DNA from: Pseudanabaena sp. SR411
GTDB lineage: Bacteria; Cyanobacteriota; Cyanobacteriia; Pseudanabaenales; Pseudanabaenaceae
Reading direction: 5' to 3'
NCBI RefSeq assembly: GCF_002251945.1
Contig: NZ_NDHW01000037.1
Coordinates: 99,511 to 163,510, forward strand
Length of the DNA: 64,000 nucleotides
In this document: piece after piece, positions 52,418 to 61,506 of the stretch
How the letters are laid out: each line of letters starts with the position of its first letter
Numbering within the stretch: position 1 is the first letter of the stretch
Program-made: the position numbers and the translations under genes
The notes under the pieces: generated by a model
Seen by the model: the letters and a program-made list of their open reading frames with translations, nothing else
The model's database searches: none
Told to the model about the DNA's origin: nothing

Positions 52418-53302
52418 ATGTACTCTTACACTGCTATTTTTAGTTTGTCTTCACAAAATCATCTTTGGTTTCAGTGTTTTATCAGAGATATTTTGCTTGA
52501 CGATGAAAATCCAGTAGAATTTTTTAAAACTGAGAAATATCAACTATTAGCGACAAGAAATTTCATATTTTACAAGTCCGATCATGAAGAAGAAGTCAAT
52601 AATAAGCATTTTGAGACTGAAGCAATAAATGTAATCGTAAAAGCTCTAAAACGTCTGGAATTTGCTTATGTAGCGCTAGATGAAAATCTCATTTGGCATA
52701 CCACTGATATCATGAACAAATATGGATATTTAACCCATATTAAAATATCAAATCATGCAAATCAAGACGAATCTATTGATTCACTAGATATATTTGGAAA
52801 TGCTTCTAGTGGGATTTCTTTCCCAAACTCAAATATCACCCTATCTTTTGATAAGATAAATAAAATATTAGAGGTTGTAGAAAACAATCTTGATGAATAT
52901 ATTGATCGATTTTTAAGTCTTAAAAAATCAAGTGTAGATCCAGTTTTGCATCTAATGAATTTGTATTCCTTGTATGAGTATATTAGTGAAATAAATGCAT
53001 CAATTAAAAGTTTATTTAATAAGGAAATAGAAGGAAAATCAATAGAACAAAATGGTAATATCAAAAAAATTACTTTTTCTAAAAAATTCAAAAATGCTAG
53101 AAATTTTGTTGCACATGGTTCACTTCATGGTATTGAAACTTTACTAGTTCTAAAACAATTCTTACCAAGTGATTCTGGAGGTAATTCACTTTCATTTAGC
53201 CGCTACAACTCAGAGCATATTAATTTACTCAATGAAGTAATACATGAATCTCAATTTCTTATTTTGAAATATTTGAAGGAGACTGTAGGAATTTCTGAAT
53301 GA
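52418..53302 (+). CDS. Uncharacterised AT-rich gene with HEPN-like RNxxxH motif
   Basis: 294 aa, no recognised family. The N-terminal 170 residues are mixed alpha/beta (MYSYTAIFSLSSQNHLWFQC); the C-terminal 120 residues are helical and contain KNARNFVAHGSLHG, an Rx4H motif of HEPN RNases such as those in Apea or abortive-infection proteins. It is much richer in A and T than neighbours and lacks HIP1 sites, suggesting recent acquisition. It is next to toxin-antitoxin genes, so an RNA-targeting defence role is a reasonable guess. Confidence 0.5.
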   Translation: MYSYTAIFSLSSQNHLWFQCFIRDILLDDENPVEFFKTEKYQLLATRNFIFYKSDHEEEVNNKHFETEAINVIVKALKRLEFAYVALDENLIWHTTDIMNKYGYLTHIKISNHANQDESIDSLDIFGNASSGISFPNSNITLSFDKINKILEVVENNLDEYIDRFLSLKKSSVDPVLHLMNLYSLYEYISEINASIKSLFNKEIEGKSIEQNGNIKKITFSKKFKNARNFVAHGSLHGIETLLVLKQFLPSDSGGNSLSFSRYNSEHINLLNEVIHESQFLILKYLKETVGISE

Positions 53303-53360
53303 ATACATATTATGGAACTAAAGAAGCACTAAAAGTACTTCTTTGATATTAAATTACAAG

Positions 53361-54314
53361 TTATAGGTCTTTTCGTGATAGCAGAAGATATCCCAATCTA
53401 TAAAATTCATTGTTGTGAAGACGCACAACAGACTCCCATCCATGCCAGCCTTGATCGCTGCACAAAAGCAATGCTCTAGGAAGACTAGCTTTTAATGCAT
53501 TTTCAGTATTGTCAGTCCTATTCATAAACTCGATATACGAATACCATTTACCGTCAAACATATTTAAAATATGAGGTGGATAGTACCAACCAACCTTTGC
53601 CCCAAACTTTCTCCAAACCTCGTAATTGTATTCATAGATTTGTCCCCCGCATTCTAGCCACACCTCTTTCTGTACACTAAACCCAAACTTCCCATCACTA
53701 TAACGTACCCATAACTGGTCAATTGTCAGTAAATCTTCAGAAGGAAAGTCTTTAATATGCTTGATGTCCAACCAAAACTCTTTTTCTCTATCTGAGATAT
53801 TCAACATGATCGAAGTAGTCAGTTCATCAGCATTACGAAATTCTTTTGCCTTGAGTAATCGTTCTAATTTACGATAATCGATGCCTTTAGCCGATCTCAA
53901 CTCAACAGGTGATTGAGATAAATTAGAATTTGAGGCGGTTTTACTAGAAGATGTTGTCTGTTGATTTGATGCAGAATTAGGACGTGTTACCCCAACTTTA
54001 TCAATATACTTCAAGGCTAAAGGCTCAGATGGATTAAGTCTCAGAGCTTGCTGAAAACTCATCTTTGCCATACCAATTAGGTTTTGATTCATGTAAACAA
54101 CACCTAACAAAGCATGACAAGTACTATTATTTTCATCAATTTGGATTGCACTCTTCAATTCTTGTAGTGCTGATTTCCATAACTTTTGAATGATATAGCT
54201 TTCAGCTTGGCGAATATGCCGATTGATCAAGCTATTAGATTTACTTGAACTGCTATTTTGGGAATTATTTTTGTTAGAGGGTGGTGCTTGCTTATTTGGT
54301 ATAGCTGAAGGAAT
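53361..54314 (-). pseudogene. TPR-GUN4 half of a Ser/Thr kinase gene split by an IS
   Basis: From the IS edge the frame runs IPSAIPNKQAPPSNKNN, a Ser/Asn-rich linker, TPR-like helices (AESYIIQKLWKSALQELKSA, CHALLGVVYMNQNLIGMAKM; about 70 residues), another low-complexity linker, then a GUN4 domain (DYRKLERLLKAKEFRNADEL, DQLWVRYSDGKFGFSVQKEV). GUN4 binds protoporphyrin and stimulates Mg-chelatase. A TTG at 54230 could allow separate translation of this half. Confidence 0.85.
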
Positions 54315-54321
54315 TGATACA
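54315..54321. repeat. Target site duplication of the IS, left copy
   Basis: TGATACA, repeated at 55325-55331 beyond the other end of the element. The preceding T can extend the repeat to 8 bp. Confidence 0.8.
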
Positions 54322-55324
54322 ACGTGAGTTCGACGGAGTAGACAAAAGCAAAAGAAAAGCTGAGACTAGGTTTGAAGAACTAAAAGCCTCAGCAATATGA
54401 ACAATATCGTATCGCACTTGGATATCACGCGAATCTTCTGTGAAGTGGATGATTTCTGCCAAAGCTTTGAAAAACACTGGCAAAAGCAACCAATGTTGCC
54501 GTCAATGATAGGAGAAAGGAAAAGTCGGTCAAGAATGAGGTTGAGTGAAGTAATAACCATAGCGATCGCCTTTCATGGGTCAGGATACAAGACCTTCAAA
54601 GAGTTCTATACCATGACCGTATTACCGTTTTGGCGAAAAGCTTTTCCCAACTTGGTAAGCTACAACCGCTTTGTGGAAATAATGCCATGGTCATTGATGT
54701 TGCTATGTTGCTTCCTGCATACGCGCAAAGGGGAAGTGACAGGAATATCGTTCATTGACTCAACCCCAATTGATGTCTGCGTAACCTTTCGCGCCCATGC
54801 CCACAAAGTATTTAAAGGAATGGTCAATTGGGGTAAAAACTCAATTGGTTGGCACTTTGGCTTCAAACTGCATGTGATTGTTAATGACAAAGGAGAATTG
54901 CTTGCCTTTAAACTTACTCCCGCTAATGTTGATGACCGTGAACCTGTGCCTGACATGGCTCAAGACCTCTTTGGCCAGCTATTTGGTGACCGTGGCTATA
55001 TCTCCCAAAAACTCTTTGAACAGTTGTATCAACAGGGTTTGCAACTGATTACCAAGCGTAAGAAAAACATGAAAAACTGTCTGGTCAAGTTGATCGACAA
55101 AATTCTACTTCGTAAGAGAGCAATTATTGAATCGGTCAATGACCAACTCAAAAACATTTCTCAGATTGAGCATTCAAGACACCGCAGTATTTTCAATTTT
55201 CTCGTTAACCTTTTGGCTGGTTTGGTTGCTTATACCTATCGTGAGACTAAACCTGCTTTAGATCTTCAGTTTAAAGGCTTGCCTGCTCTTCCTCCTGCCT
55301 GCTTTTAGCCCGTCGAACTCACGT
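54322..55324 (+). mobile_element. IS982-family insertion sequence, complete (1003 bp)
   Basis: Perfect 15-bp terminal inverted repeats ACGTGAGTTCGACGG and CCGTCGAACTCACGT, 7-bp target duplication TGATACA, and one full transposase gene. It lies within a kinase-TPR-GUN4 gene in the opposite orientation. The undamaged ends and ORF point to a recent insertion. Confidence 0.9.
54397..55308 (+). CDS. IS982-family transposase
   Basis: 303 aa DDE transposase. FIDSTPIDVC (first Asp), HKVFKGMVNWGKNSIGWHFG, LTPANVDDREPVPDM, LFGDRGYISQKLFEQLYQQG (second Asp), RAIIESVNDQLKNISQIEHS with the Glu, and HRSIFNFLVNLLAGLVAY are the conserved blocks of this family. No frameshift or stop was found, so the element may still move. 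Confidence 0.92.
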   Translation: MNNIVSHLDITRIFCEVDDFCQSFEKHWQKQPMLPSMIGERKSRSRMRLSEVITIAIAFHGSGYKTFKEFYTMTVLPFWRKAFPNLVSYNRFVEIMPWSLMLLCCFLHTRKGEVTGISFIDSTPIDVCVTFRAHAHKVFKGMVNWGKNSIGWHFGFKLHVIVNDKGELLAFKLTPANVDDREPVPDMAQDLFGQLFGDRGYISQKLFEQLYQQGLQLITKRKKNMKNCLVKLIDKILLRKRAIIESVNDQLKNISQIEHSRHRSIFNFLVNLLAGLVAYTYRETKPALDLQFKGLPALPPACF

Positions 55325-56296
55325 TGATACACGGTGTTCTGCTTGTAACTCTTCGGCTTTAAAACTATAGATGCCAGAAGAAGTATTAACAGAAGTTGAT
55401 GTTTTTCGCCCAACACCTAGCTCTTGTAAACTCTCTGTAACCGAATTGGGACGTTCTTTAACCCTGTAAGCAGTGAGTTGATCCAATAACTTCCCAAACT
55501 TATCACTCACTACTTTCCCATTCAAAAACTGTCGCCATTGATATTCATTTTCCAAAACGTCATAGAGCGTAAACGGTTCCACATTCGTGAGCAAATGCAA
55601 ACAAGTCACACCCAACCCAAACAAATCGCTCTGAAACACCGACTTACCCAAAATTTGCTCAGGAGCGCCATAACTCGGCTTCCCGATGCCCGTCCCCGTC
55701 TTTGCCAATAAAGTCGCCGTTGCGTGTTTTGCCGCCCCAAAATCTACCAGCACCAACTTTTGATCACTACGCCGCCGAATGATATTGTCTGGCGAAATAT
55801 CACGATGAATTACTAACTTGCTATGCACAAACTCCAAGATTTGCAGAACCTCCACCAACACATCCCGCACCTGCTGCTCACTAAAAGCACCAACTCGCGA
55901 TAGTTCCTGCTCCAAAGTCTCACCATCGATAAACTCTTGGATGAGATACTGCTTGCCTTCATGAATTGTGAAAGATAGAAGTTCAGGAATTTGCGGATGC
56001 TTACCCAAATCATCGAGCCGCTTTGCCTCCTGCTCAAATAACCTGATCGCGACATCCAAATTCCCTTGACTGGCATTAGGATTGATCGTTTCAAACGCAA
56101 ACTGCTTAATCACACAACGCGGCTGTGATGGCTTCGACTCATCCTGAGCCAAGAAAGTCTTACCAAATCCCCCCTGTCCGATTACCTTCAAAGCTCGATA
56201 ACGCTCTTGAATTTGTAACTTCGCACCGCATTGGGTGCAGAATTTGGTGGTTATGGAGTTTGCGCGATCGCAAGCAAGACAAAGACAGTTACTCAT
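55319..56296 (-). pseudogene. Ser/Thr protein kinase half of the split gene
   Basis: 325 codons. An N-terminal zinc ribbon (CLACDRANSITTKFCTQCG) precedes an Hanks-type kinase: G-loop GQGGFGKTFLA, Lys64, catalytic HRDISPDN (164-171), DFGAA (185-189), GKPSYGAPEQ. The frame ends EHRVST with the last codons inside the IS. Removing 1003 bp plus 7 bp joins it in frame to the TPR-GUN4 half, giving a 641-aa ancestor. This half keeps the whole kinase domain and might still be active alone. Confidence 0.88.
55325..55331. repeat. Target site duplication of the IS, right copy
   Basis: TGATACA, matching 54315-54321. Confidence 0.8.
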
Positions 56297-56406
56297 GCCG
56301 AATGAAATTTTTTGGAAAGCTATCTTTGATAATTATGACATTTAGATAGGATGATGATCCATCATCATCGATTACCTCAAAGCGATCGCCTTACAAATCA
56401 ACTCAA

Positions 56407-56447
56407 ACAAAAAAGAGGAGCAAACAATGTTTGCTCCTCTTTTTTGT
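56407..56447 (-). terminator. Terminator of petE
   Basis: ACAAAAAAGAGGAGCAAAC, loop AAT, GTTTGCTCCTCTTTTTTGT, 19-bp stem; in minus-strand RNA it ends in U residues, 26 bp past the petE stop. Confidence 0.75.
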
Positions 56448-56472
56448 CAAATAAGCTCAGTTATTAATTGGA

Positions 56473-56847
56473 CTATTGGACAACCACTTTGCCTGCCATA
56501 CCAGCACCACGGTGAGGAGAGCAGTAGTAAGCAAATTCACCAGCTTCGTTGAAGGTGGACTCTAGCTCAGCCTTAGGCTTTTGAGCTAACTTCTTGTGAG
56601 AAAGTTCTTCATGACCATCAAACACGATGTTGTGGGGGAAAGCTTTGTTATTCACCCATTTAACAGTGTCGCCAACTTTGATTGTGACTACCTTAGGTTC
56701 AAATACTAGTTGACCACCATCAGAACCCATCTTCACAGTGACGGTATCAGCCGACGCAGGCGAAGCTGTGATGAAAAGGCTACCAACAACAAACAAAAGG
56801 CTAGCGATCGCTAGACCTAGCTTTTTCGCAAAGGAAGAAATATTCAT
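56473..56847 (-). CDS. petE: Plastocyanin
   Basis: 124 aa precursor; a signal peptide of about 33 residues (ASPASA|DTVTVKMG). Type 1 copper ligands His72 (FPHN), Cys109, His112 and Met117 (YYCSPHRGAGM). It carries electrons from cytochrome b6f to photosystem I in the thylakoid lumen and is usually copper-induced. It follows psbV on the same strand after 147 bp; the copper-type ATPase at 4284 may serve it. Confidence 0.96.
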   Translation of the reverse strand: MNISSFAKKLGLAIASLLFVVGSLFITASPASADTVTVKMGSDGGQLVFEPKVVTIKVGDTVKWVNNKAFPHNIVFDGHEELSHKKLAQKPKAELESTFNEAGEFAYYCSPHRGAGMAGKVVVQ

Positions 56848-56994
56848 AATTAACTACCGACTAAAATTCAACTTGACCTGCACTAATTCGACTCGACTCG
56901 AACTAAAGCAACTAAAACACGTAGAGAAAAAGCTAATAAAATTAACTTTTTATTTAACTAGACCGTGACTCGACTAAAAGCACAGAATTCTAGT

Positions 56995-57492
56995 TTAATA
57001 ATATACCTTTCCGCCGCCCCAGCCGATACCTTTGACCTTAGGTTCGTAGAGGATATAACCTGCAATTAGCTTGAGGTCATTGTCGGTAAGACCACGCATG
57101 GTGGGGAAAATGTCGGTACTCTTGAGGCTGGGGTGAACGTCGTAAATTTCGGTTACACCGTCATAGGTAGTAGGCTTCTTCATGAAATCCACCAAACCGA
57201 GAACGTTGTTACGGACAGGATTTGCACCAGCCAAGGATTCGGGAGAAAGGTTAACGTTAGGATTGGTGAAAGTTGCACCGCCAAGGTGACAGGTAGCACA
57301 GGCATTAGAGAATAATTTCTTGCCCTTAGCAATATCCTTTTGAGTTAAAACAATATTGGTAGTTTCGTTAAGGGGAACTGTACGCAGCTCGATCGGAATA
57401 TCGGCGGCGCTGACACTGGAAGTAAAAAGCTGGAAGGCTAGCATTACGAATGCGATCGCCACCGCTAAATATTTAAAAGAATTTTTGTTCAT
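56995..57492 (-). CDS. psbV: Cytochrome c-550 PsbV
   Basis: 165 aa from the second Met (MNKNSFKYLAVAIAFVM; Met1 at 57504 would add four residues). Signal peptide to VSAA; heme site CATCH; distal ligand His in YDVHPSL; C-terminus GIGWGGGKVYY, typical of PsbV. An extrinsic lumenal subunit stabilising the Mn4CaO5 cluster of photosystem II. Confidence 0.94.
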   Translation of the reverse strand: MNKNSFKYLAVAIAFVMLAFQLFTSSVSAADIPIELRTVPLNETTNIVLTQKDIAKGKKLFSNACATCHLGGATFTNPNVNLSPESLAGANPVRNNVLGLVDFMKKPTTYDGVTEIYDVHPSLKSTDIFPTMRGLTDNDLKLIAGYILYEPKVKGIGWGGGKVYY

Positions 57493-57594
57493 AATTACGG
57501 ACATAACTTAATTTATCTAAGTTTATCTAAAAGAATTTAACCTAATCTCAAAGATTTATTGCGATTTTGCGATCGCGATTACTCTTTAGATTTT

Positions 57595-57789
57595 TTAGGG
57601 ATTTTTGGAAGAGGTTTTAGAATTTTGGGCTTCGGATGCCATGATTACAGCTTTTGCGTCTTCCAAAGCAAGTTTGGTTTCGGCATCTTGGTAAGCGATC
57701 CCAAGGCGATCGCATAATTTAAAAACAGACTCAAGGGTGAGTTTGTAGTCTTCTGCGATCTCAGCGATCGAATAATCAGCAAAGCCCAT
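57595..57789 (-). CDS. Small IF-2 N-domain-like protein
   Basis: 64 aa. MGFADYSIAEIAEDYKLTLE, then SVFKLCDRLGIAYQDAETKL, ALEDAKAVI, a short conserved cyanobacterial protein resembling the N-terminal helical motif of translation initiation factor IF-2. It lies just upstream of psbV on the same strand (102 bp). Function unknown, perhaps RNA or DNA binding. Confidence 0.7.
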   Translation of the reverse strand: MGFADYSIAEIAEDYKLTLESVFKLCDRLGIAYQDAETKLALEDAKAVIMASEAQNSKTSSKNP

Positions 57790-57857
57790 AACAATACTCT
57801 TATCTAGTTAATTCTAGAGACGTTTGTGCTATTTTCTCATGCAAAGGGGAGACAAAA

Positions 57858-57902
57858 CCTAAAAAGTAAAGGCGGCGCGATGCGCCGCCTTTACTTTTTA
57901 GG
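57858..57902. terminator. 21-bp palindrome with GAT loop
   Basis: CCTAAAAAGTAAAGGCGGCG, C, loop GAT, then the exact complement. It sits between two divergent genes, so it does not follow a gene on either strand and is odd as a terminator. Confidence 0.5.
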
Positions 57903-57947
57903 GCTTAACTAAAATGGCTTTAACTTACAGCAATTACCGATCAAACA

Positions 57948-58029
57948 AACCACAAGAAAATTTTTGAAAGTGTTGCAAAGCAACACTTTCAAAAATTTTC
58001 TTGGTTTGGGTTTGAGCACGAAGCGCTGT
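57948..58029. repeat. 82-bp palindromic repeat C, copy 2
   Basis: AACCACAAGAAAATTTTTGA... with a 24-bp stem (57953-58003, loop AAA), followed by TTGGTTTGGGTTTGAGCACG and AAGCGCTGTT. Matches 28028-28109 in order and flank. It stops 35 bp before the next gene. Confidence 0.7.
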
Positions 58030-58064
58030 TAGATAATAAAGACAGTAGTAAACAGTGAACAACA

Positions 58065-59918
58065 ATGACAGACGCTTCTAATAATTCACCTGTTGATTTA
58101 CCTGTTGATGTTGCAGTTAAGGCGGCGATCGCAGTTACCCAAGCACCTGACGAAGTGCTGATCAATCGTGAAATTGCGATCGCAGGGACAGCAGATTTTT
58201 CTCAAGTTTTACAAATTTTGGTGCAATTGCCCAACGATGCCACTGTAGCGGTACAAACTGACCCAAACACGGGAATTTGGCAGGCAAAAATTGCGGCAGG
58301 TTTTCCCAATGCATCGGCGACATTTTTGCGGGTACGGGCTATAGGCGTAAACAATCTGCTCTTGACGGAGCTAATCGTCAATATTTTAGTCAAGCTGCCA
58401 ACAATTTCCCTAGTCACCAAGCAAGGGACTCTCTTCAAAATCTCACCTGCGGATTCCGCAACCTTACCACCCAACGCCAAGGTCGAAGTGACGGCTGGGC
58501 AAACCTTTGAAGTTTTGCGTTATGGTGCTGTCGATGGACATATCAAGGTTTTGCTCAAGCAACCGATCGCCCCTGTTGGGGAATTTGGTTATTTCTATGC
58601 GCTCCATGTGGATTTGATTGCCCCAATTACGCTGACAGTGAAGCAAGACACAGTTTTTAAAATCTCCAATGCTGCTTCGATGGCTCTGGCTTTTAATCAG
58701 AAGGTATCGATAAAGGCGGGGACAGAATTGTTATTGGATAGCACCTATGAGTTCGCTGATCACCATATCAAAGTCAAGCTTGCACAACCCTTAGCCCCTG
58801 TAGGACAAGATGGTTACTTTTTCCTGCCCCATGTGGAGTTGTCGAAACTAGGTGAAGCGATTGATTTTACGAACCCTGCGGATGTTGACAATATTCAGAT
58901 CAAGGGCGCGATCGCCACGGTGATCACTGACACTTTTTTGAAATCATCTTCGCAGGATGCCAGTAGACTCTCCAATTCGCAAAAAATCATGGTCAAAGCG
59001 GGTACGACCTATCCGATTAGTGGCTATGCTGCGGTTAATGGTCATTTTCGGGTGAAGTTTACCTCAGAGATTCCGCCTATTGGGGATGTGGGCTTTTTCT
59101 ATGAGCGCCATGTCAGCATTACCAAAAATGGCAAAGCGATCGCCTTTGACCCAGATATGAAAACGCTGACCATCAGACAAAATACGGTACTCAAAAAACG
59201 CCCCATCGATTCGCGCCAGTTAACAGCTAGTGAGTTAGCACCTCTCACCGCAGGCGATGTTTTTGGGGTGGATAGCTATAGTCTCACCGATATTCATTTT
59301 CAAGTCACCTTAAATGAAGACGTACCCCCCCTAGGAAAGTCTGGGTTTGTATTTACGGGGCATGTCAATCTCAAGCAAGGGAATAAGGCGATCGAGTTTA
59401 CGCCCAAGCGCAAAGTTTTAGGTGTTCCCTATTTTTCGCAGTTAGATAATCCCCGTGATCCTTTTGTAACTTGCAATGTTACTTCGATCGCGATGGTGTT
59501 GGCTTTTCATGGCAGGCGATCGCGCAATCCCCAACAACAACTAGAGGATGAGTTATATCAATGGGTAATCGATCGCTACGGTAGACAGGCGCGGACTGAT
59601 AATTCGGTTTTGCAAAAGCTGTATCAAGCCTATGGCTTTGGTGGTGGCTTTAGTACATCTCGCACATGGTCACAAATCAAACAAGAACTCATCGAAAATC
59701 GCCCCGTTGTGATCGGTGGCTACTTTACCCACGGCGGACATATCGTTTGTATCATCGGCTTTGATGAATTTGGCTACATTGTCAATGATCCCTATGGCAA
59801 CGCCCTCACAGGATATCGCCAAACTGAGGGAAAAGGTTTGCGCTATCCCTACATCTACATGCGCGACATGTGTGGTGTCGATGGCGATGTCTGGGCGCAT
59901 TTTATCTTGCCAAAATAG
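58065..59918 (+). CDS. C39-like cysteine peptidase with four tandem beta-rich modules
   Basis: 617 aa. A short N-terminal Ig-like domain (about 30-100) is followed by four modules of about 80-90 residues, each with a VKxxTxFKxxxxx...LxxxxKVxVKAG...GHIKVxLxxPIxPxGxxGYFY...HVxL pattern (starts near 113, 185, 280, 365), probably SH3-like. The C-terminal peptidase (about 455-617) has catalytic CNVTSIAM, HGGHIVCIIGFDEFGYIVND and a later Asp. No signal peptide is seen, so either it stays inside or leaves by another route. Possible wall or surface hydrolase. Confidence 0.7.
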   Translation: MTDASNNSPVDLPVDVAVKAAIAVTQAPDEVLINREIAIAGTADFSQVLQILVQLPNDATVAVQTDPNTGIWQAKIAAGFPNASATFLRVRAIGVNNLLLTELIVNILVKLPTISLVTKQGTLFKISPADSATLPPNAKVEVTAGQTFEVLRYGAVDGHIKVLLKQPIAPVGEFGYFYALHVDLIAPITLTVKQDTVFKISNAASMALAFNQKVSIKAGTELLLDSTYEFADHHIKVKLAQPLAPVGQDGYFFLPHVELSKLGEAIDFTNPADVDNIQIKGAIATVITDTFLKSSSQDASRLSNSQKIMVKAGTTYPISGYAAVNGHFRVKFTSEIPPIGDVGFFYERHVSITKNGKAIAFDPDMKTLTIRQNTVLKKRPIDSRQLTASELAPLTAGDVFGVDSYSLTDIHFQVTLNEDVPPLGKSGFVFTGHVNLKQGNKAIEFTPKRKVLGVPYFSQLDNPRDPFVTCNVTSIAMVLAFHGRRSRNPQQQLEDELYQWVIDRYGRQARTDNSVLQKLYQAYGFGGGFSTSRTWSQIKQELIENRPVVIGGYFTHGGHIVCIIGFDEFGYIVNDPYGNALTGYRQTEGKGLRYPYIYMRDMCGVDGDVWAHFILPK

Positions 59919-59959
59919 AATTAAGCCTTTGCTATGCAAGGGCTTATTTCTATTTTGGC
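59909..59959 (+). terminator. 23-bp palindrome at the end of the C39-like gene
   Basis: GCCAAAATAGAATTAAGCCT, TTGC, loop TAT, complement with one mismatch and one G-T pair. The stop codon TAG is in the left arm. Confidence 0.6.
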
Positions 59960-59989
59960 GCTTTGCGCTGAATGCAAACCCAGAGAGAT

Positions 59990-60022
59990 TTTTGAAAGCG
60001 GCGCTTCACGGCGCTTTCAAAA
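59990..60022. repeat. Hairpin related to repeat C
   Basis: TTTTGAAAGCG, loop GCGCTTCACG, GCGCTTTCAAAA, with an outer sequence CAGAGAGAT similar to the palindromes at 28033 and 57953. Confidence 0.4.
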
Positions 60023-60066
60023 TAACTAAAGCTTCAATAGATGTAATTTAGTTGGAGAAATCAATT

Positions 60067-60486
60067 ATGGAAGAATTGCTAGAGCTACGCTCGTTACTAA
60101 TTGACGGCAATATCTCCGATGCGCTGTTGTTGGTGGAGGAGATGACAGAGATGAGCAAAGATGACAAAATCAACAAAATTTCTAGCTATGCCAAAATTCT
60201 CCTCTTGCATCTAATTAAACGCGCTGCCGAACAACGCACCACAAGATCATGGGATCTGTCGATCAAAAATGCCGTCAATGAAATTCAGAAAACTAATCGG
60301 CGGCGCAAAGCTGGCAGTATGTATCTTGATCGCCAAGAATTGACTCAGGCGATCACTGAGAACTATGACATTGCCCTAGAGTTAGCGGCGGCTGAAGCCT
60401 TTGGTGGTAAGTATGAGGCAGATGCGCTAGGCACAATGGTTAATCAAGCAGAAATTGTCCAAGAGGCGATCGGGCTGATCAATTAG
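60067..60486 (+). CDS. DUF29-family protein
   Basis: About 139 aa from ATG 60067 (MEELLELRSLLIDGN); GGAG is 10 bp upstream, so the TTG at 60052 is unlikely. DNISDALLLVEEMTEMSKDD, KILLLHLIKRAAEQRTTRSW, and a helical C-terminus. DUF29 is a cyanobacterial family of unknown role, sometimes close to toxin-antitoxin genes. It is convergent with hisA. Confidence 0.75.
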   Translation: MEELLELRSLLIDGNISDALLLVEEMTEMSKDDKINKISSYAKILLLHLIKRAAEQRTTRSWDLSIKNAVNEIQKTNRRRKAGSMYLDRQELTQAITENYDIALELAAAEAFGGKYEADALGTMVNQAEIVQEAIGLIN

Positions 60487-60513
60487 AAAAGTTGCAAAGC
60501 ACCTTTTCTAATT
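60481..60513. terminator. Hairpin shared by the DUF29 gene and hisA
   Basis: AATTAGAAAAG-TTGC, loop AAA, GCA-CTTTTCTAATT with one mismatch. It covers the DUF29 stop and ends at the hisA stop. Confidence 0.6.
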
Positions 60514-61276
60514 AGGCGATCGCCGATCCATCGATCACATCTTGCCAACGCCCATTACCCACAGCCCTTATAGCTTCTTTAAGTTGAATATCACCTGTAT
60601 AAATCGCTTTACCAACGATCGCCCCTGTCACACCAACGGACTCTAGGGAGAGCAGATTTAGTAAATCCGTAATCGAGCTAACCCCACCTGACGCAATCAC
60701 AGGCACATCGACATTTTCGGCAAGTTGACGCAACGCTTCGATATTTGGTCCTTGCATCGTGCCATCGCGATGGATATCCGTGTAAATAATTCCTGCGATA
60801 CCCACAGAAGTCATCCGTTTCGCTAGATCCACTGCCATTACTTCCGATGTTTCCAGCCAGCCTCTAGTCGCGACTTTGCCATCACGGGCATCTATACCGA
60901 TCATGATTTGTTCAGGAAATTCCGCGCAAATATCGGCAATTAATTGCGAACTCTCCACCGCCGCCGTTCCCAAAATCACCCGACTCACGCCAGAGTTCAG
61001 CACTGACACGATACTTTCGCGATCGCGCAATCCGCCACCCATCTGCACACGCATTGGAATTGAACGAGCGATCGCCTCAATTACCTTTAAGTTTTTGGGC
61101 TTGCCTTCCTTTGCACCATCCAAATCAACTACATGCAAATACTTAGCGCCTTGACTGTACCAGCGTTGGGCAACCTCTACGGGGTCTTCACCAAATACTT
61201 CTGATTGTTGATAATCCCCCTGATAGAGCCTGACACAGCGTCCATCTAAAATATCAATTGCGGGAATTACATCCAT
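60512..61276 (-). CDS. hisA: Phosphoribosylformimino-AICAR ribotide isomerase HisA
   Basis: 254 aa TIM barrel. [20 protein letters not shown] with Asp8, [27 protein letters not shown] with the second catalytic Asp, [15 protein letters not shown] and [11 protein letters not shown]. It carries out the Amadori isomerisation of ProFAR in histidine synthesis. A single gene. Confidence 0.95.
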   Translation of the reverse strand: MDVIPAIDILDGRCVRLYQGDYQQSEVFGEDPVEVAQRWYSQGAKYLHVVDLDGAKEGKPKNLKVIEAIARSIPMRVQMGGGLRDRESIVSVLNSGVSRVILGTAAVESSQLIADICAEFPEQIMIGIDARDGKVATRGWLETSEVMAVDLAKRMTSVGIAGIIYTDIHRDGTMQGPNIEALRQLAENVDVPVIASGGVSSITDLLNLLSLESVGVTGAIVGKAIYTGDIQLKEAIRAVGNGRWQDVIDGSAIA

Positions 61277-61379
61277 AATTTTTACCTACGATCCCAGAAG
61301 CTTATTTTAGCTAGATTTAGCGATCGCGGTATAGTACAAATCAAGGAAAATCAAATTTATGGCTTTACCGTAAGATAAA

Positions 61380-61428
61380 AAACCAGTTTTTGATGGCGCG
61401 GCTCCGCCGCGCCATCAAAAACTGGTTT
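61380..61428. repeat. 23-bp palindrome with TCC loop
   Basis: AAACCAGTTTTTGATGGCGC, GGC, loop TCC, then the complement. The middle GATGGCGCGGC is close to the hairpin at 2826. It is in the leader of the ABC permease gene. Confidence 0.6.
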
Positions 61429-61506
61429 CGTCTATGGCTAGAAACCGATAAATTGGTTTTTATGCAGTTTTTATTTAATATTTGCCAAACTCAAAATTTG
61501 TCCCCT

